Below are positions 58,393 to 64,000 of a stretch of 64,000 nt of DNA, one piece after another (the first letter of the stretch is position 1; every line of letters begins with the position of its first letter). The stretch spans positions 43,065,779 to 43,129,778 of the forward strand of contig CM036754.1 in assembly GCA_020796225.1 (NCBI GenBank). Direction: 5' to 3'. Made by a program: the position numbers and the translations under genes. The stretch comes from Arion vulgaris (taxonomy: Eukaryota > Mollusca > Gastropoda > Stylommatophora > Arionidae). The notes below the pieces were generated by a model. The model was not told the DNA's origin, made no database searches, and saw only the letters and a list, made by a program, of their open reading frames with translations.

Positions 58393-58637
58393 CTTCTTCT
58401 TTGCGTTCATTCTTTATGACCAATTTTAATCACTCTTTGTGATATGTTTGATCTGTGCCAAGAATGTGTATACGTTGCACATTGGTTTAGTAGACCCCAT
58501 AACGCATAGAATTTTAGTTTAGGACACATGCATCCGATTTCAGTCAAACCTCCTTAGTCGCCTCTTATGACATGCATGGCAGGTAACAGTGGTTCTATTC
58601 TTGACACCCCAAATTGGGCCCCGGTAACCACTTGGGC
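58393..58637 (-). mobile_element. SINE-B (reverse)
   Basis: Perfect 14-bp TSD gagtcaatatactt at 58379-58392 and 58638-58651. Ends (reverse strand) 'aaagaatgaacgcaaagaag'. Confidence 0.93.
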
Positions 58638-58829
58638 GAGTCAATATACTTTCTCTACATCTTCTTTGAAAATGTTGAAATGATTAGCAGAACTGACAAA
58701 CAGAATTACAAGAACTAACAAACAAAATAATATATACAAATTTGACTAAAGCTTATCTACAGTTATGGACACACACAAGTCAAATTTTGTCGCCATTGTA
58801 TAACTTTCGTTCCTGGTTAGGGGGTAGCT

Positions 58830-59580
58830 AGAGAGTTTTCTAATAGCCTGGAGACTTTACTTTTTGTACTTTTCCAATCCAGCAGTCATCTGAGCATTTG
58901 CCCTTCGACTTGAGGCCATGGCAGTGAATTTATAGATCTGCCTGAGTTGTGGTGTGCTAGCATAGATAGTGTTTTCAACGTCTGGATACGGGATGGGGTG
59001 GGGGTGGGTAGGTACTTGTGGCGTAGGTCACTGAGTGCAGAGCACTGGAAATGATGGTGTGCAAAAGTTTCTTGTGAATAGTCACGCAGTTGACATTGTG
59101 GGGCAATCTTGGTTGGATGCGATGTAAGTGAGCTTTCAGGGGCACATGTTGTGTCCTAAGGCGAAAAATAATGACTTGTTCTTGTCATGTGAGGTGATTT
59201 ATGGCATCTTTGGGAGTTGGAGTGGTCATGTGTTTAAAGAGAGCTCTGCCTGTTTTGCCCTTTCATTCAGTCACTCCTCCTTTTTGTTACTTCTTATTTT
59301 TTCTTTAGCAGTCTGCAGTGTTATTTGTCTGTCATGTTGTTGACTATTTGTTCCTGCCTTTGCAAGGATGTCTGCTCTTTCATTTCCTTGTATGTTGCTG
59401 TGTTCTGGTATCCACTGTAAGGTAAGCTTGCAAGGTAAGATAAGTCAGAAGACTTTAAATTCTGCTATGCCAAAGCTATCATCACTCAATGTATATATGG
59501 CATTTTCGTCTTTACAGACAATCAATTGGCAAGTGTTTCACTGTGACAACCTCTGAGTTTTCGGTTTTCTCTCTTGTCTT
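58830..59580 (-). mobile_element. I-type LINE, RNase H end (reverse)
   Basis: Reverse strand: LTLQWIPEHSNIQGNERAD (last RNase H region; PEH replaces PGH), ILAKAGTNSQQHDRQITLQ, and a C-terminal peptide with LRQIYKFTAMASSRR that parallels LQNTCRFYKLALAAQE of the left-edge LINE. Confidence 0.75.
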
Positions 59581-60245
59581 TCAGCTCATAGATAAGTCTC
59601 TTCTCAAAAGACTGCGCCCTTTTGTAATTTGGCTTTCCACACATCTGTCATCAGCTATTTTTTCCCATGTGCAGGGACCTATAGAAAAGTTTTTCATTGA
59701 GGCCTTGCAGACATATTTATATCTGAGCAGTGGTCTGCCCTGGTGCCTCTTCCCCTCCGAAAACTCATAGAGCAACATTTGTTTTGATATGCGGCAAGTT
59801 TCCATTCTTCTCACATGACCCAACGATCTTAGTCGTCTACTGCTGAGCATGCCCATGATGGAAGGCAGATTTGCACATTGCAGTACTTCAGAGTTGGTTA
59901 TCTTGTCATACCACCTGATATTCATAATCTTGCAGAGACATCAAAGGTGAAAGATGTTAAGTCTCCTCTCGTGTCTTGAGTAGGCTGTCCATGTTTCTGA
60001 GCCATATAGTAAAGAACTAATTACACAGGCTCGATATATTTGAATCTCCGTCTGCAATGTTAGTTTTGTGTTGTCCCACACTCGCTTGATAGTTTGCCGA
60101 ATGTAGTAGCCGCACTCCCTATACGAGTGTTGATTTCTTCATCAAGAGAAAGGCTGGCAGTGATCATGGACCCAAGATAGCACAATTTTTGAACTGGTGT
60201 TAAATGGTTACCATTTAAAGTGATATTTGTTGTGTTACCTCCCTG
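59581..60245 (-). mobile_element. LINE, RT C-terminus (reverse)
   Basis: Reverse strand: VQKLCYLGSMITASLSLDEE, INTRIGSAATTFGKL, then MNIRWYDKITNSEVLQCA, RSLGHVRRMETCRISKQ and GKRHQGRPLLRYKY. A further lineage distinct from the other RTE-like fragments. Confidence 0.82.
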
Positions 60246-60771
60246 TATAAGGGACGATTTTTATATTGTACCCTTGACTGAGAAAAAACCCTTGACCTTA
60301 CCTAGGATTTAAATCCATGTTCTCATATCTAAAAGGTTGGTGTTCTTATTCACTCAGACCACATGCTCACATTAAGTTATGAACAAATACAAAAGACCAC
60401 ATGCTCACATTAAGTTATGAACAAATACAAAAGTCAAGTTATGCATAAACATGCATCAAAATATATTTTGAAAGACTGGTTAATTAAAGAGACAAAAGAT
60501 CTACAAGATGTGTTCTGAGTTAGGCTCTGCATTCAGCAGAGTTGGAGTTGACCAGTCTTTCTTAGAAAAGGGCGGAAAGTGAAAATGAGTAGTCTGCTGA
60601 TAACCCATAGAATACACAAACCAATCCCACCATTCAGGAATGTAGACTGGGAAACTTTGAGAACGAGAGCAAAGGCTAACAGGGCTTTGACTCACCTAGA
60701 GGATAGACTTCCTAGGTCAGTTTTTGGGTTTTTTCTACGTAGAGAGAGAAACCCAAATTAAAAGAGCATGG
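60246..60771. other. No gene; 37-bp tandem duplication
   Basis: 'gaccacatgctcacattaag', 'ttatgaacaaatacaaaag' is present twice at about 60358-60432. The rest is unremarkable. Confidence 0.55.
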
Positions 60772-60849
60772 AAAAACTGGATGTGCTGGCCTACAGGTCT
60801 GTAAGCATCTAGCCGTCAAAGCAAAATTACACTATATAGTGCAAACTAC
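60772..60849 (+). mobile_element. SINE-A-like lead into the 44-bp array
   Basis: 'gaaaaactggatgtgctggc' and 'ctacaggtctgtaagcat' resemble the SINE-A middle ('gaaatcggatgtgctggcct', 'acttgtaggcgcat'). It directly precedes the array in the order expected for a SINE. Confidence 0.6.
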
Positions 60850-62840
60850 ATAATGAGTACATAGAGTGGTTTAACAAGTGGTTGGTGTAGAGCATAATGA
60901 GCACATAGAGTGGTTTAACAAGTGGTTGGTGTAGAGCATAATGACCACATAGAGTGGTTTAACAAGTGGTTGGTGTAGAGCATAATAATGAGCACATAGA
61001 GTGGTTTAACAAGTGGTTGGTGTAGAGAGACATAGGGCTTTATAATGACCACATAAGTGGTTAACAGTGGTTGTGTAGAGATAATGACCACAAGATGGTT
61101 AACAAGTGGTTGGTGTAGAGCATAATGACCACATAGAGTGGTTAACAAGTGGTTGGTGTAGAGCATAAGACACATGGTTTAAGTGGTGGTAGAGCATAAT
61201 GACCACATAGAGTGGTTTAACAAGTGGTTGGTGTAGAGCATAATGACCACATAGAGTGGTTTAACAAGTGGTTGGTGTAGAGCATAATGACCACATAGAG
61301 TGGTTTAACAAGTGGTTGGTGTAGAGCATAATGACCACATAGAGTGGTTTAACAAGTGGTTGGTGTAGAGCATAATGAGCACATAGAGTGGTTTAACAAG
61401 TGGTTGGTGTAGAGCATAATGAGCACATAGAGTGGTTTAACAAGTGGTTGGTGTAGAGCATAATGAGCACATAGAGTGGTTTAACAAGTGGTTGGTGTAG
61501 AGCATAATGAGCACATAGAGTGGTTTAACAAGTGGTTGGTGTAGAGCATAATGAGCACATAGAGTGGTTTAACAAGTGGTTGGTGTAGAGCATAATGAGC
61601 ACATAGAGTGGTTTAACAAGTGGTTGGTGTAGAGCATAATGACCACATAGAGTGGTTTAACAAGTGGTTGGTGTAGAGCATAATGAGCACATAGAGTGGT
61701 TTAACAAGTGGTTGGTGTAGAGCATAATGAGCACATAGAGTGGTTTAACAAGTGGTTGGTGTAGAGCATAATGAGCACATAGAGTGGTTTAACAAGTGGT
61801 TGGTGTAGAGCATAATGAGCACATAGAGTGGTTTAACAAGTGGTTGGTGTAGAGCATAATGAGCACATAGAGTGGTTTAACAAGTGGTTGGTGTAGAGCA
61901 TAATGAGACAATAAGTGTTTAACAAGTGGTTGGTGTAGACATAATGCATAGGTGGTTTAACAGTGGTTGTGAGAGCATAATAATGAGCACATAGAGTGGT
62001 TTAACAAGTGGTTGGTGTAGAGCATAATGAGCACATAGAGTGGTTTAACAAGTGGTTGGTGTAGAGCATAATAATGAGCACATAGAGTGGTTTAACAAGT
62101 GGTTGGTGTAGAGCATAATGACCACATAGAGTGGTTTAACAAGTGGTTGGTGTAGAGCATAATAATGAGCACATAGAGTGGTTTAACAAGTGGTTGGTGT
62201 AGAGCATAATGACGGGCACATAGAGTGGTTTAACAAGTGGTTGGTGTAAGAGCAAAGGTAATGTGAGCACATAGAGTGGTTTAACAAGTGGTTGGTGTAG
62301 AGCATAATGAGCACATAGAGTGGTTTAACAAGTGGTTGATGTAGAGCATAATAATGAGCACATAGAGTGGTTTAACAAGTGGTTGGTGTAGAGCATAATG
62401 AGCACATAGAGTGGTTTAACAAGTGGTTGGTGTAGAGCATAATGAGCACATAGAGTGGTTTAACAAGTGGTTGGTGTAGAGCATAATGACCACATAGAGT
62501 GGTTTAACAAGTGGTTGGTGTAGAGCATAATGAGCACATAGAGTGGTTTAACAAGTGGTTGGTGTAGAGCATAATGAGCACATAGAGTGGTTTAACAAGT
62601 GGTTGATGTAGAGCATAATAATGAGCACATAGAGTGGTTTAACAAGTGGTTGGTGTAGAGCATAATGAGCACATAGAGTGGTTTAACAAGTGGTTGGTGT
62701 AGAGGCATAATGAGTACATAGAGATGTGGTTTAACAAGTGGTTGGTGTAGAGCATAATGAGCACATAGAGTGGTTTAACAAGTGGTTGGTGTAGAGCATA
62801 ATGACCACATAGAGTGGTTTAACAAGTAGTTGGTGTAGAG
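60850..62840 (+). repeat. Satellite array, 44-bp unit, about 45 copies, SINE-A tail-derived
   Basis: Unit: 'gcataatgagcacatagagt', 'ggtttaacaagtggttggtg', 'taga'. Most copies are identical or differ only at gagcac/gaccac or by an extra 'ata' (47-bp units). A few degraded units lie at 61030-61190 and 61905-61980. The unit aligns with the SINE-A 3' end 'cacaaagagtggttaacaag', 'tggtcgatatggagcgttcg'. The array ends in an A-rich run (62850-62870). Confidence 0.93.
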
Positions 62841-62894
62841 GGAATCAAGAAAAAGAAAAAAAAAAAAAACAGGAAGCATAACAAATGTATTTAC

Positions 62895-63076
62895 CCCATA
62901 AAATGGTGGAATCTTAACCTTGTTCTTATTGGATTCTACAATAAATTTAGAACAGTCTCCAGAGAACCACCGATCTTCCAGCTCTTTCAACACACCAGTC
63001 TCTCTCAAGGTAAGTAAGGCAATATCCACTCGCTTGACTAATCCAGTGTTGACTTTGAATGCGATGGAGTATGAAC
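62895..63076 (-). CDS. Ionotropic glutamate receptor, S2 ligand-binding exon
   Basis: Reverse-strand exon: acceptor aaacag (63082-63077), donor gtaaat (62894 down). It starts in phase 1 (its 'gt' completes GGT from the upstream exon) and ends in phase 0. Reads SYSIAFKVNTGLVKRVDIAL, LTLRETGVLKELEDRWF, then SGDC. This is the last part of the S2 lobe: the Y.IA....L...V..A.L.L.E.G.L..L...W pattern and the Cys that pairs with the Cys in the upstream exon (SPCEL). It then leads to M4. These receptors are plasma-membrane cation channels opened by glutamate or related ligands. Subfamily (AMPA/kainate/delta-like or other) cannot be fixed from these exons. Confidence 0.9.
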
Positions 63077-63139
63077 CTGTTTGAATAATGAATAATAATA
63101 AATATATATGTTGTAGAGTACAGTAGCAACATAACAAGG

Positions 63140-63245
63140 GGCCAGCTAATGAATAGAGCTGACATTATGAACGCCCTCATAGAGTGTGGCTGCAAAGAAG
63201 ATTTTCATTTAAACCAATCCACAGCAACTACTAGATTGCAAGAAT
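63140..63245 (+). mobile_element. Family R LINE scrap
   Basis: Reads MNRADIMNALIECG and FHLNQSTATTRLQE, matching MDRADILNALIECG and FHLNQSTSTTRLQE of the LINE near 15361-15450. Confidence 0.8.
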
Positions 63246-63384
63246 TTAGACCCAGACCATGCACATAAGAAGCTAGTTCACTGTAGCTACATCACATTTG
63301 ATTTCGTTTTCTTGCACTCTCAATCCTACATTCTTAATCCTTGCACCGTTTACACGCCAAATCTACCTTGAAAAAGTGAAAATC

Positions 63385-63615
63385 GCGGCATATCCTTTAC
63401 AGGACATAGTCATCAACCACAGTAAATGAGTCGTTGATTTTCTAGACACCACTTATCCGTTCAGTAGTTTGCCATTGCTTTCTGAGCGGTGAGGTCTATT
63501 TTTACCTTTCGTAAAAATCCTACGGAAACGAATTTGTTTCTAAATTGCCGGCGCGGAGTTTGAACCAGGTACGCTTGGGTTGTGATCGAGCTCACTACTG
63601 CTTAAGCTACACTCC
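63385..63615 (-). mobile_element. tRNA-derived SINE (reverse), sister of 17838-18070
   Basis: Reverse strand B box 'ggttcaaactccgcgc'. The body shares 'tttgccattgctttctga' and 'acaggac' blocks with 17838-18000. Confidence 0.8.
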
Positions 63616-63731
63616 TTTAGGGCATTCATAATATCAGCCTGGTCCATTGTTAGTCTGCTTTCTACAGTAGCTATGAAGGAACAACAATCTAAATTGCTAT
63701 TATTCTCAACAAAACACAATGACATACTTAC

Positions 63732-63924
63732 CAATAGTAATGAAGTCTCCAACCATGTAGAGTTCACATGGGCTCTGTTTCGTGAAGTACTTAGCCATGG
63801 CTGACTCTGCTATAAGAGCAAAGGGTTTTCTAGAAGTACGAACTTTGACAATGCCTTCCTCCAGAGACTCTACCATAGTGTTCTCCTGATTGATCCTTGA
63901 CCACACAACCATGATTTTGGAGAC
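63732..63924 (-). CDS. Ionotropic glutamate receptor, S2 exon with ligand-contact Glu
   Basis: Reverse-strand exon: acceptor tatcag (63930-63925), donor gtaagt (63731 down). 64 codons plus one base (phase 1), matching the next exon. Reads VSKIMVVWSRINQENTMVES, LEEGIVKVRTSRKPFALIAE, SAMAKYFTKQSPCELYMVGD. The pattern W......V.S..EGI..V......A...ES is the S2 lobe of ionotropic glutamate receptors. The Glu of AES corresponds to the residue that binds the ligand amino group in AMPA/kainate receptors, and the Cys of SPCEL to the first half of the conserved S2 disulfide. Upstream exons (pore, S1) are beyond the right edge. Confidence 0.9.
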
Positions 63925-64000
63925 CTGATAATAACATTTGATAAAGCGGCACATTAATGTTAAAATATAAACAGGAAATTTTACAAAGTGATCTGGCAAT

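Noticed and set aside
60850..62840. CRISPR-like regular array
   Set aside because: Units abut with no variable spacers, the host is an animal, and the unit matches a SINE tail. It is a satellite.

Overview
The window is animal nuclear DNA: GT-AG introns, exons split at consistent codon phases, long repeat-filled introns and dense decayed retroelements. The repeat mix (RTE-like and RNase H-bearing LINEs, Penelope-like elements with a GIY-YIG domain, a Tc1/mariner-related DDE transposase, several SINE families) suits an invertebrate, most likely a lophotrochozoan such as a mollusc. That placement is inference. No bacterial operon, CRISPR array or confident functional tRNA/rRNA gene was seen.

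Three host genes are recognisable. (1) 2684-4917, + strand: the last two coding exons of the splicing factor PRPF18. (2) 15903-42644, + strand: a complete-looking gene of at least eight coding exons matching vertebrate ZNF318. It has an RS-rich region, a coiled-coil exon, two matrin-type zinc fingers on separate exons, a giant exon with three internal repeat arrays, and an acidic C-terminus. Three reading-frame breaks interrupt it. (3) 63924-57571, - strand: three consecutive exons of an ionotropic glutamate receptor covering the end of the ligand-binding domain and the last membrane helix; the gene continues beyond the window.

Layout: 1-2.2 kb LINE with RT and RNase H; 2.2-6.3 kb PRPF18 3' end; 6.3-15.6 kb a nest of LINE, SINE and transposase remnants, many with readable target-site duplications (TSDs); 15.9-42.6 kb ZNF318-like gene with repeat-filled introns; 42.7-57.5 kb intergenic repeats including a head-to-head Penelope pair and a 46-bp minisatellite; 57.5-64 kb glutamate receptor exons, whose intron carries a 2-kb array of 44-bp repeats.

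The most notable structure is that 44-bp array at 60850-62840. Its unit matches the 3' end of the window's most common SINE (called SINE-A here), so it looks like a satellite born from a SINE tail. SINE-A and its relative SINE-B share a central core, a 3' region and a GAA-rich tail; the same tail ends the LINE at the left edge. SINE-A/B copies inside the ZNF318-like gene are almost all in the sense orientation. Family names SINE-A to SINE-D and 'repeat E' are labels for this window only.
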